Source: Anaerophaga thermohalophila DSM 12881
GTDB lineage: Bacteria; Bacteroidota; Bacteroidia; Bacteroidales; Marinilabiliaceae
Direction: 5' to 3'
NCBI RefSeq assembly: GCF_000191885.1
Contig: NZ_AEWI01000013.1
Span: 62,001-126,000 of the forward strand
Length of the DNA: 64,000 bases
The position numbers were made by a program, and so were the translations under genes. A model generated the notes under the pieces. It made no database searches. It had not been told where the DNA came from and saw only the letters and a list, made by a program, of their open reading frames with translations. Shown one piece after another: positions 42,961-51,458 of this stretch; position 1 is the first letter of the stretch, and the number at the start of each line of letters is the position of its first letter.

Positions 42961-45402
42961 TCATCTTATAGAATCAAAAATTTTTTCCAGTTCATATTCA
43001 TCCTGAACCAGAACCTGTCTGGCTTTACTGCCTTCGAAGGGGCCTACAACTCCGGCGGCCTCCAGCTGATCAATAATACGGCCTGCCCTGTTGTAGCCAA
43101 TGGAAAAACGACGCTGAATAAGCGAAGTAGACCCTGACTGGTTGGCGACAACAACCCGGGCTGCTTCCTCAAATATGGGATCCCGTTTTGAAAGATCAAC
43201 TTCACCGGGCTCCGTTCCTTCACTCTCACTGCCGCTATATTCGGGCAACATCATGGCAGATGGATAACCCTGTTGTGCACCAATGTAATCATTGATTTTT
43301 TCAACTTCAGGGGTATCTACAAAAGCACATTGTACCCTTATCAGATCACTCCCTTGTGTGATAAGCATATCTCCCCGTCCAATAAGCTGGTTGGCGCCGG
43401 GAGAGTCGAGAATGGTACGGCTGTCAACCATTGACGCTACTTTGAATGCAACACGTGTCGGGAAGTTGGCTTTTATAACCCCGGTAATTATATTGGTCGA
43501 TGGCCGTTGGGTGGCAATAATCATGTGGATACCAACAGCCCTTGCCAGCTGGGCAATACGTGCAATAGGCATTTCAACATCCTTTCCGGCGGTCATAATC
43601 AGATCAGCAAACTCGTCGATGATAACAACAATGTAAGGCATAAAACGATGGCCTTTTTCCGGATTGAGCTGTCGCTTCACAAACTTGTGATTATATTCCT
43701 TCACATTCCTGGTATGGGCCTTTTTCAAAAGTTCATAACGCTCATCCATTTCAATGGTAAGCGAATGAAGCGTATTAACAACCCGCTGTACATCGGTAAT
43801 AATCGATTCTTCTTCATCGGGAAGCTTCGCCAGAAAGTGCTTTTCTATTTTGCTGTATATATTAAGCTCGACCTTTTTGGGATCGACCAGCACGAATTTT
43901 AATTGCGACGGATGTTTTTTGTATAGCAGAGAAGTAATAATTGCATTTAATCCTACCGATTTTCCCTGCCCTGTAGCTCCCGCCACCAGCATGTGTGGTG
44001 CCTTGGTCAAATCGAGCATAAAAGTTTCGTTGCTGATGGTTTTTCCGAAAGCAACAGGCAGTTCATATTTGCTGTTCTGGAATTTCTTTGATGTTATGAT
44101 CGATCGCATCGAAACAACCTCGGGTTCTGAGTTTGGCACCTCAATGCCAATGGTTCCACGGCCAGGTATCGGGGCAATGATACGAATGCCGAGGGCGGCA
44201 AGCGATAATGCAATATCATCTTCAAGGTTCTTGATTTTCGAGATGCGAACCCCGGGTGCCGGAACAATCTCGTAAAGGGTTATGGTTGGTCCAACCGTGG
44301 CTTTTATACTCCTGATTTCGATTTTGTAATCTTCAAGTGTCTTTACAATGCGGTTTTTATTGGAGATAAGCTCTTCTTCACCAACTTGTCCCGAATCGGA
44401 ACTATGATCATCGAGAAGATCAAAGGTGGGCAATTTATAGGATGGAAGATCAAGCGTGGGATCATAATCACCAAGGGGCTTCCCCTCGTTGTGATCCAGT
44501 ATTTCTTCGCGGGCAGCCTTCTCAATTTTCAGCTCAAGGTCATCATCTCCGGTATATTCAAGTGATTTATCCGTGTTTTCGGGTTGGAATTCCTTTTCAA
44601 CGGTTTCGTCCTGATGCAATGGCGGAGTTGCTTCTGCCATGTCAGGCCGGGATATATGAACTTCTTGTTTATGTTGTATTTCAGCGTCTTTTTCAGACTG
44701 ACAGGTTTCATTGTTTTGGGGATGATGGCTTTTCTGAAAGGCCGTTCCCGGCTTCTCACTTTCCGGAACACGAGAAGAACTCTTTCTGAATGGCTTTGAA
44801 ATTAAAGGAATAAACCAATCAAAACAAAAAGCGAGATAAGCCGTCAAAGATACCAGTATCAGAATTAAAGTTCCGGCCCACCCAATAGCGGCATTCAGCC
44901 ATTTACTGAGGAAAAAACCATGAGCTCCTCCCAGGAGAAGATACTGGTCGTTGACAGAATCGATAAAAAAGAAACCCAGGGTAACCGACAGCCAAATAGT
45001 GATTAACGCTGCATGTACAAAAGCATGCGAAAGTTTTATAATTTTAGCCCCCAGGAGCTTTATACCCGTCATAAACAACAGAATTATGATCGAGACCGAA
45101 GCTACTCCAAACCAGTCGTTAATAAGTGTGTCGGCCATCCATGCACCCAATTTACCCGTCCAGTTTTCAACTGTTATTTCTGCACTTCTGATGAAATTCC
45201 AAAAATCGATATCGAATTTGCTTCTGTCTGCAAAACCGGTAAAGAAAAACGACAGAAATGCCAGTGCCAGATAGAAGGAGAAAGCTATCAGAGTAAGCCC
45301 TGAAATGAACCGGAATTTAAAATTTTTAAAGTTGGTCTCCCATTTCGAAAGTCCAGACCTGCGTCTCTTTTTTCCTGTTCTGTTATTATTTCCGGTACTC
45401 AT
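42961..45402 (-). CDS. ftsK: FtsK/SpoIIIE DNA translocase
   Basis: An 813-residue protein. Four to five N-terminal membrane helices (residues about 35-205), an acidic, low-complexity linker (about 210-325), an alpha-beta motor domain and a C-terminal gamma winged helix. Motifs: GATGQGKSV (Walker A, near residue 480), IVVIIDEFADLIMTAGKDVEMPIARIAQLARAVGIHMIIATQRPS, and the gamma-domain SLIQRRFSIGYNRAGRIIDQLEAAGVVGP. It pumps DNA at the septum and activates XerCD. The size is as usual in Bacteroidetes. Confidence 0.95.
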   Translation of the reverse strand: MSTGNNNRTGKKRRRSGLSKWETNFKNFKFRFISGLTLIAFSFYLALAFLSFFFTGFADRSKFDIDFWNFIRSAEITVENWTGKLGAWMADTLINDWFGVASVSIIILLFMTGIKLLGAKIIKLSHAFVHAALITIWLSVTLGFFFIDSVNDQYLLLGGAHGFFLSKWLNAAIGWAGTLILILVSLTAYLAFCFDWFIPLISKPFRKSSSRVPESEKPGTAFQKSHHPQNNETCQSEKDAEIQHKQEVHISRPDMAEATPPLHQDETVEKEFQPENTDKSLEYTGDDDLELKIEKAAREEILDHNEGKPLGDYDPTLDLPSYKLPTFDLLDDHSSDSGQVGEEELISNKNRIVKTLEDYKIEIRSIKATVGPTITLYEIVPAPGVRISKIKNLEDDIALSLAALGIRIIAPIPGRGTIGIEVPNSEPEVVSMRSIITSKKFQNSKYELPVAFGKTISNETFMLDLTKAPHMLVAGATGQGKSVGLNAIITSLLYKKHPSQLKFVLVDPKKVELNIYSKIEKHFLAKLPDEEESIITDVQRVVNTLHSLTIEMDERYELLKKAHTRNVKEYNHKFVKRQLNPEKGHRFMPYIVVIIDEFADLIMTAGKDVEMPIARIAQLARAVGIHMIIATQRPSTNIITGVIKANFPTRVAFKVASMVDSRTILDSPGANQLIGRGDMLITQGSDLIRVQCAFVDTPEVEKINDYIGAQQGYPSAMMLPEYSGSESEGTEPGEVDLSKRDPIFEEAARVVVANQSGSTSLIQRRFSIGYNRAGRIIDQLEAAGVVGPFEGSKARQVLVQDEYELEKIFDSIR

Positions 45403-45563
45403 GATAATTGTTGATTGTATTTCTGCAAGGCTTTAAATACCTCATGCTCTTTCGTTAAGCTCACTGTGATGTCAATGAATAAAGCTTCAGGATTTAACCT
45501 GACTGCAAAATTAATAATTTGCACCACCTATTCGCTTATTGCAGCGTGATAAAATTAACAGCC

Positions 45564-46290
45564 TTAGCGGATAATTTCTGCAATGGTTCGCTCTATTTCC
45601 TCAATGGTAGTATGGCGGTAACCATCGGGAACAGCGAAAACTGAATCGGAAAGATCACTTTTTTCGATCGAAGATGATTTGAGTGTGAAAAGAACATTAT
45701 TATAATATATGGCAAACTCAAGCATAACGCCCGGAATTTTTGAGAAGGGAGTGTTTTTATTAATCGTAGCATTAGCTATTTGTGGTGTGTACCAAACTAT
45801 AATCTCTGTGTTGATCGGGTTGTTGAGATGGATAGTAGCCTTTTTTGCTTCATAACCCAGAATAGTGCGGGTTGTATCGTTGTCGAAACTTAACGAGCCG
45901 TTTTTCAGTTCCTGAAAAATAAAAAGTTTACGACTCTCGGAAGCCGGGACAAACATTTTTTTTGTTGACAATCTTTAAGAGAGTAGAGCTACTATCGTTG
46001 GTATGGTTCGATATAAAATCAAGATAATAGATACCAAGATCACCCTTAAACGATATTCGTTCCTGCCCGGGTCTGAAATAATATTTCATCTCCCCGGGCA
46101 ATAGAAACGAATACGACTTTTCCATTATGTCGGGGGTGTAAGAAATGGAATAATTTACAATGCCTTCGTCAATTACCGGATAGTCTTTTTTTTCTTTCCT
46201 GGAAACGCATCCGGCTATCAAAAATATCAAAACGGTAATGAGATAAAAACGAAAAGCTTCTGTAATTTCAATATTCAGGTATTTTTTCAT
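45564..46290 (-). pseudogene. GLPGLI-like lipoprotein, frameshifted at an A8 tract
   Basis: Two frames make one lipoprotein of about 240 residues. The first has a lipobox (LIFLIAGC) and VNYSISYTPDIMEKSYSFL; the second has TTRTILGYEAKKATIHLNNP, VWYTPQIANATINKNTPFSKIPGVMLEF. The latter is the GLPGLI-family region with KIPGVML at the name-giving site. They join at GTCAAC(A)8TGTTTG (45955-45962). With seven A it reads IVNKKMFVPASESRK without a break. Function is unknown; such proteins are cell-envelope proteins of Bacteroidetes. The same one-A excess occurs in mmdB. It may be a sequencing artefact. Confidence 0.7.
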
Positions 46291-46347
46291 AAACTCTGTT
46301 TATATAGAAGGGTACCAGTTACGGTCATTGTCAACCATGTTTATACT

Positions 46348-46565
46348 GATGAAACGAGCATGACAAAGATTGTCACAAAAGAACATGTATAATTAACCTT
46401 TAATCATCTAAGAAACCAAAAACAGGTAACAGATTCTTCGGCGTTACCCCCTCAGAATGACATTAGACAGTCTGTCATTCTGAGCGGAGCGAAGAATCTA
46501 ATATCAATTAAAGTATGATAAATTCCATCAGGCCAATAACTTAGACTAATTTTATACTGATGAAA
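46348..46565 (+). repeat. long-form family A element
   Basis: GATGAAA at 46348 and again at 46559 bound a 211-bp unit. The short-form start (CGAGCATGACAAAGATTGTC) is followed by the inner palindrome (AACAGATTCTTCGGCGTTAC.., TGTCATTCTGAGCGGAGCG..) and the normal tail (GACTAATTTTATACT). Confidence 0.8.
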
Positions 46566-47001
46566 TGACAATTCGAGCCCCCCTTTAAAGTCCTTTTTTA
46601 CCAATTTCATTGTTCCCGGCACAATTTTATTCTATCAAAACTAACAGAAAAAAATGAAAAGAGGTAATTCCTCGTCCTGACTTTTCATCTACTCGTCAAA
46701 AAACAGGCCAAATAGTGACTCTCCATAAAGAACCATTTGCCGGGTTACGCTTGAGCCGGCACTTTCTGAACAGACATATTGTGAAAATTTTTGCGCATTT
46801 ACAGACGTGTACTAAATGTACCGGCATTGAATTATATTTTACTTCTTCCAATGACAATGATCATAGGAAAAACAGCTTATTTTATCGATTATCGTGTCAT
46901 TATTTAATGGATATGCAGAGCATAGCAGAAAGATATCTGAATTACTATCTTATGTCTGATCATCTATTCACTTATATCTAAACGTCTAATTATCTGTAAA
47001 T
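46566..47001. other. upstream region of arcC, nothing recognised
   Basis: An AT-rich stretch with no supported gene. A short open frame at 46715-46981 has no recognisable domain or signal and is likely chance. The arcC promoter should lie here. Confidence 0.35.
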
Positions 47002-47979
47002 ATGAGTAAGCTTGCCGTAATAGCTCTTGGTGGAAATGCCTTGTTGCGCAACAATCAGGCCGGAACCATCGAAGAACAAGAGGCCAACACTACCGAAACC
47101 CTGGAAAATTTGATTTTTCTTGTAAAAGAGGGGTATAACCTTGTCTTTACCCATGGCAACGGTCCGCAGGTTGGAAATATTCTGATGCGTAACGATGCCG
47201 GCGAAAAACAATATGGTATCCCTCAAATGCCATTGGATATTTGTGTGGCCGACAGTCAGGGTGGTATCGGGTACATGATCGAACGATGTCTGATCAACGT
47301 GCTCCGCAGCCACAAACTGAACCGGAATGTGCTTACATTGATGACGCTTACCGAAGTTGATCCAAACGATGATGCGTTTCAAAATCCCACCAAACGCATC
47401 GGAAAAATCTTGTCAAAGGAGGAAGCCGACCGCTTGTCGGCCGAGAAAGGCTGGACATTTAAAGAAGACAAGAAAAGTCCAGGTGGATACAGGAGGGTGG
47501 TTGCATCTCCAGTGCCCAGGTCGGTTATGAATTGTGAAGTTGTTGAAAGTAATGCCAGGGCGGGAACTATTGTTATTGCCGCAGGGGGAGGAGGCATACC
47601 TGTTTATACCGACAAGGAAGGTATGGTCCGTCCATCGGAAGCAGTAGTAGATAAAGACCTTGCATCTTCGCTTCTGGCCACCCAGATCAAGGCAGATGAT
47701 TTTTATGTCCTGACCGATGTTCCGTTTGTTTATGCTAATTTTGGAGAGCCCAATCAGGAAAAACTCGAGTTTCTGAACTATGCCGATACATTGAAATACC
47801 TGGAAGCCGGCACTTTCGGGGAGGGAAGCATGGCTCCGAAAATTAAAGCCGCTCTGTCTTTCATAGAAAATGGCGGAAGACAAAGTATTATTACCGAATC
47901 AAAAAAACTGGAAGATAAATCCTACGGAACCAAGATTACTATGCATTACGATGAGAAAGATTTACATAAATACGAGTGA
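47002..47979 (+). CDS. arcC: carbamate kinase
   Basis: A 325-residue amino-acid-kinase-fold protein. LAVIALGGNALLRNNQAG at the N-terminus, FTHGNGPQVGNILMRND, KDKKSPGGYRRVVASPVPR, VIAAGGGGIPVY and DKDLASSLLATQIKADDFYVLTDVPFVYANFG are carbamate kinase motifs. It makes ATP from carbamoyl phosphate and ADP, releasing CO2 and ammonia. The next gene is a catabolic ornithine carbamoyltransferase, which supports citrulline/arginine fermentation; no arginine deiminase is in the window. Confidence 0.94.
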   Translation: MSKLAVIALGGNALLRNNQAGTIEEQEANTTETLENLIFLVKEGYNLVFTHGNGPQVGNILMRNDAGEKQYGIPQMPLDICVADSQGGIGYMIERCLINVLRSHKLNRNVLTLMTLTEVDPNDDAFQNPTKRIGKILSKEEADRLSAEKGWTFKEDKKSPGGYRRVVASPVPRSVMNCEVVESNARAGTIVIAAGGGGIPVYTDKEGMVRPSEAVVDKDLASSLLATQIKADDFYVLTDVPFVYANFGEPNQEKLEFLNYADTLKYLEAGTFGEGSMAPKIKAALSFIENGGRQSIITESKKLEDKSYGTKITMHYDEKDLHKYE

Positions 47980-47981
47980 TA

Positions 47982-48058
47982 GATAGATTGTTAGATTGTT
48001 AGATTGTTAGATAGTTAGATTGTTAGTTGTTAGGTTGTTAGTTGTTAGGTTGTTAAAT
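47982..48058 (+). repeat. microsatellite (TTAGATTG/TTAGTTG)n after arcC
   Basis: About 75 bp of degenerate 7-8 bp tandem repeats (GATTGTTA, GTTGTTAG) start just after the arcC stop codon. Confidence 0.75.
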
Positions 48059-48062
48059 GTTA

Positions 48063-48118
48063 CTAAAAACTATTGACTAAAAACTATTGACTAAAAACTA
48101 TTGACTAAAAACTAAAAA
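48063..48118 (+). repeat. 14-bp tandem repeats before arcB
   Basis: Three perfect copies of CTAAAAACTATTGA (48063-48104) and a partial fourth lie immediately before the arcB ATG at 48122. Copy number change would alter the length of the untranslated leader. Confidence 0.8.
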
Positions 48119-48121
48119 CAC

Positions 48122-49127
48122 ATGGCTTTTAATTTAAAAAACAGGTCATTCCTGAAACTGCTTGATTTTTCAACAAAAGAGATTGCATTTTTACTTGACC
48201 TTGCACGGGAACTCAAAGCTGCCAGGTATGCGGGGATTGAACAGCCAAGGCTTAAGGGTAAAAACATAGCCCTCATATTTGAAAAAACATCGACACGCAC
48301 CCGTTGTGCCTTTGAGGTGGCCGCATACGACCAGGGGGCACATGTTACTTATCTGGGGCCGTCCGGTTCGCAGATAGGCCATAAGGAGTCGATGAAAGAT
48401 ACAGCCAGGGTGCTGGGACGGATGTACGACGGGATAGAATACCGGGGATTCGGTCAGGAAGTGGTCGAAGAGCTGGCCAGATATGCCGGTGTCCCGGTCG
48501 TGGAACGGTCGTTACAGATAAATTTACATCCGACGCAGATACTTGTCCGATTTTATGACAATGCAGGAGCATTCAACCGTACCGCTCAATCAGATTTCGT
48601 TTGCCTATTTGGGAGACGCACGTAACAATATGGCCAACTCATTACTGGCAGGAGGTGCCAAAATGGGTATGGATGTGAGAATAATAGGGCCGGCTTCTTT
48701 GCAGCCCGATCCTTCCCTTGTTGAGCAATGTCACAAAATCGCTGCCGAAACGGGGGCTGTCATTACCATATCAGACGATGTAGAAAAGGGCGTGGCCGGA
48801 TGTGATTTCCTATATACCGATGTTTGGGTATCCATGGGCGAACCCGATGAAGTATGGAAAGAACGTATCAATCTGCTGAAACCTTTTCAAATTAATACCC
48901 GAACCATGGAGCTTACCGGTAATCCGGCCTGCAAATTTTTACACTGTCTGCCTGCTTTCCATAACAGGGAAACAAGAGTAGGAGAGGACATCTTCAATAA
49001 ATTTGGTCTTGATGGCATGGAAGTAACCGAAGAGGTTTTCGAGTCGCCCGCTTCCATCGTTTTCGACCAGGCGGAAAACCGGATGCATACGATTAAGGCC
49101 GTGATGGTAGCTACTTTGGGGCAATGA
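48122..49127 (+). pseudogene. arcB: ornithine carbamoyltransferase (catabolic type), frame broken by clustered insertions
   Basis: Two frames form one OTC of about 333 residues. Motifs: carbamoyl-phosphate motif [63 protein letters not shown], and [10 protein letters not shown]. The break lies at 48500-48560. Reading against the family ([26 protein letters not shown]), four separate single-base excesses fit: G in GTCGTGG, G in TCGTTAC, A in TTTACATC and T in TTGTCCG. The frame is restored for HPTQIL after the third. Paired with arcC 143 bp upstream, it splits citrulline to ornithine and carbamoyl phosphate. Likely low-quality sequence or a recent mutation cluster. Confidence 0.82.
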
Positions 49128-49487
49128 CCATATTTGTTTATCTTTAAACAAAGAAAAAGATAAAGCAATATATATTGCTGCAAATACATATAATCGCTGC
49201 TTAAGATGGTTTGTTTATAGAATTGTTGCAGCCTTTTCTACATCTTGGGTTGTTAATTTTTCACTTTGGTATCCGTGGAGTTATAGCGCTTCCCGGGCAT
49301 GATCCTGATGTTCGTTGCAATAATCCTGAGTGGTATTTGCTGTATTTGGAATGCTGTCCGGTAAATATGTAGCCAGACATAGGGCTAAAGTGATGGATTT
49401 ATTATCTGGTTCCACTTTGAATGAATGGTTGATGATTATTCCAAATTATCAAGAAATCATTAAATTTGAAGACAAAAACGAGACAAA
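49128..49487. other. gap before the methyltransferase gene, nothing recognised
   Basis: A 360-bp region without open frames of note, repeats of the window's families, or clear terminators. Confidence 0.3.
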
Positions 49488-50366
49488 ATGCAAATCAAAA
49501 CAGATATAATACACGGTGATTGTAGAGACGTTCTGAAAAAAATACCATCCGATTCTGTTGATTTGATTTTTACATCTCCTCCTTATGCCGATCAAAGAAA
49601 AACTACTTACGGGGGGATAAAACCTGAAGAATATGTAAACTGGTTCCTGCCTGTTTCGAAGGAGCTTTTAAGAGTATTGAAACCTTCAGGAACCTTCGTG
49701 CTTAATATCAAAGAAAAAGTTGTCAATGGAGAAAGAAGCACCTATGTAATGGAACTTATACTGGCTATGCGTAAACAAGGTTGGTTGTGGACAGAAGAAT
49801 TTATTTGGCATAAAAAAAACAGTTATCCGGGTAAATGGCCCAATCGTTTTAGGGATTCGTGGGAGAGGCTTCTTCAGTTTAATAAAAGCAGGAAATTTGC
49901 GATGTATCAGGAAGCTGTCATGGTGCCTATGGGTGATTGGGCAAAAAACAGGTTAAGAAAATTAAGTGACACCGATAAACGCAGAGATGAATCAAAGGTA
50001 GGCAGTGGGTTTGGTAAAAATATTTCGAATTGGCTCGCTCGTGAAAAAGCTTATCCAACCAATGTATTGCATTTATCAACAGAATGCAGTAATAAAAAGC
50101 ATAGTGCTGCTTTTCCCGAAGCACTGCCAGAATGGTTCATTAAACTATTTACCAAACCTGGCGACACGGTTCTCGATCCCTTTACAGGATCCGGAACGAC
50201 TAACTTTGTAGCGCAGAGAATGAACCGTCACTCTATAGGGATTGAACTATATAAAGAATATTTCGATTATATCAAAGAAAGAATTGAACCCACAAAGTTA
50301 GTTCTGTTTGAACCCAATACCGACTATGAATCAACTGAAATTAAAAGACGTAACCAAATACGTTGA
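49488..50366 (+). CDS. type II DNA methyltransferase (beta-class, SPPY type)
   Basis: A 292-residue methyltransferase with motif IV near the N-terminus (VDLIFTSPPYADQ, near residue 32) and motif I near the C-terminus (DTVLDPFTGSGTTNFVA, near 235), the beta-class order. The SPPY motif fits N4-cytosine methylation, though N6-adenine is possible. Central target-recognition region includes WHKKNSYPGKWPNRFRDSWERLLQF. It protects DNA from the nuclease encoded by the overlapping gene at 50326. With that nuclease gene broken it may now be an orphan methyltransferase. Confidence 0.88.
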   Translation: MQIKTDIIHGDCRDVLKKIPSDSVDLIFTSPPYADQRKTTYGGIKPEEYVNWFLPVSKELLRVLKPSGTFVLNIKEKVVNGERSTYVMELILAMRKQGWLWTEEFIWHKKNSYPGKWPNRFRDSWERLLQFNKSRKFAMYQEAVMVPMGDWAKNRLRKLSDTDKRRDESKVGSGFGKNISNWLAREKAYPTNVLHLSTECSNKKHSAAFPEALPEWFIKLFTKPGDTVLDPFTGSGTTNFVAQRMNRHSIGIELYKEYFDYIKERIEPTKLVLFEPNTDYESTEIKRRNQIR

Positions 50367-51160
50367 GGAAAATATCGGAACATTTCATCCGTATAAAATT
50401 TAATTATTAAGGTTGGATGGAACTCGCATGCAAGAGTTTTATACATGTTCTATTGTGACAAACTTTGTCATGCTCGTTTCATCAGAAAAGAATTGATGGA
50501 TTAAAGAAATTGGAGTTAAAAAGCGTTCTAAAGAGAAAGAATCCATACCTCTTTAAAGCTAAACATCTCCTTACCGCAGAAGAAATTATCCGAAAGCTTA
50601 CTGATGCATTTATTTCCTCAAATGAAGAAACTCTTTTTGGGGATTGGCTGGAAGGACTTGCCATTTTCATTAATCAAAAGGTTTATAATGGTTGGAAATC
50701 CGGAATACAAGGCATTGATCTGGAATTTGATAAAAATAATATTCGTTACATTGTTAATATTAAATCCGGACCAAATTGGGGAAACAGTAGTCAAATCGGG
50801 AAAATGAAAAGTGATTTCAATACTGCCAGGCGTACCCTCAGAACCAGCAATTCCGGCTTAATGGTAGTCGCTGTTAACGGATGCTGCTATGGAAGAGATA
50901 ATAATCCTGATAAAGGAAGCTATTTCAAATATTGTGGTCAGGATTTCTGGAGTTTTATTTCCGGAGAGGAGAATCTATATAAAGACATTGTTGAGCCGAT
51001 AGGTCATAAAGCAAAAGAAAAAAATGAAATGTTTTTGGCTTCTTATGCCAAAATGATCAACAAATTCACAAAAGAATTCGCAAATGATTTTTGTAATGAC
51101 AACGGTGAGATTAACTGGGAAAAACTTGTAGAATTTAATTCAGGCAAGGTTTCCACATAG
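50326..51160 (+). pseudogene. type II restriction endonuclease interrupted by a family A element
   Basis: The gene starts at ATG 50326, overlapping the methyltransferase end by 41 bp, and encodes MNQLKLKDVTKYVEENIGTFH before it runs into repeat DNA and a stop (TAA). The frame resumes at 50483 as QKRIDGLKKLELKSVLKRK.. to 51160. The two parts are in frames one base apart, and removal of the 94-bp unit joins them exactly at TTTCATCAG, giving 246 residues. The joined protein resembles PmeII-family restriction enzymes (from memory). Residues VNIKSGPNWGNSSQIGKM form a likely PD-(D/E)xK core. The nuclease is probably inactive unless a downstream start is used. Confidence 0.85.
50383..50483 (-). repeat. 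family A element inserted in the restriction endonuclease gene
   Basis: TTTCATC at 50383-50389 and at 50477-50483 are 94 bp apart. Between are the tail (CGTATAAAATTTAATTATT), the GGATGGAACTCGCATG arm, the TGTGACAAACTTTGTCATG arm and GCTCG. It is of the same subtype as the middle unit at 21095-21188. Confidence 0.92.
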
Positions 51161-51168
51161 CATTAAAC

Positions 51169-51294
51169 TTACATATCCTGCTTTTTTACTATCTCTTTTG
51201 CTCTGGATGCATTCACAAAGAGAATATTATCCAATTGGCTGTAGTCGTTAAAATAATTGGTTCCGTGTTTCTTTAATTTTTCAGTCTGTTTCAT
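51169..51294 (-). CDS. small hypothetical protein (41 residues)
   Basis: ATG 51294 to TAA 51169 encodes MKQTEKLKKHGTNYFNDYSQ followed by a lysine-rich end (RAKEIVKKQDM). It is polar with no signal or membrane helix. It is convergent with the restriction gene, 8 bp from its stop. The start lies directly beside the family D repeat. I recognise no family; it may be a real short gene or the N-terminal stump of a gene cut by the repeat. Confidence 0.3.
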   Translation of the reverse strand: MKQTEKLKKHGTNYFNDYSQLDNILFVNASRAKEIVKKQDM

Positions 51295-51296
51295 AC

Positions 51297-51427
51297 TCAA
51301 TCGATGAACCGGTGAAACAATGAGCAACCATCTCTTTCAGTGACTGGCCCTGTTAACTCTGCTGAAGTCATGAGAAATGAGTGAATGAATGGGAGAAGGC
51401 CGTCTACCATCCAACCTTTCCACCCTT
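51297..51427 (-). repeat. family D repeat, copy 2
   Basis: Inverted copy of 23471-23610: CGATGAACCGGTGAAACAAT, AACCATCTCTTTCAGTGA, TTAACTCTGCTGAAGTCAT and CATCCAACCTTTCCACC match the reverse strand of copy 1. Confidence 0.65.
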
Positions 51428-51458
51428 CTTACTTATGGCCCTTTTGCCCCTTTGTACC

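Noticed and set aside
46715-46981. 88-codon open frame on the plus strand upstream of arcC
   Set aside because: No domain, signal or recognisable codon pattern, and it covers the expected arcC promoter region.
49488-51160. Novel defence system around the methyltransferase
   Set aside because: The pair is an ordinary type II methyltransferase-nuclease set with the nuclease gene interrupted; no further defence genes lie nearby.
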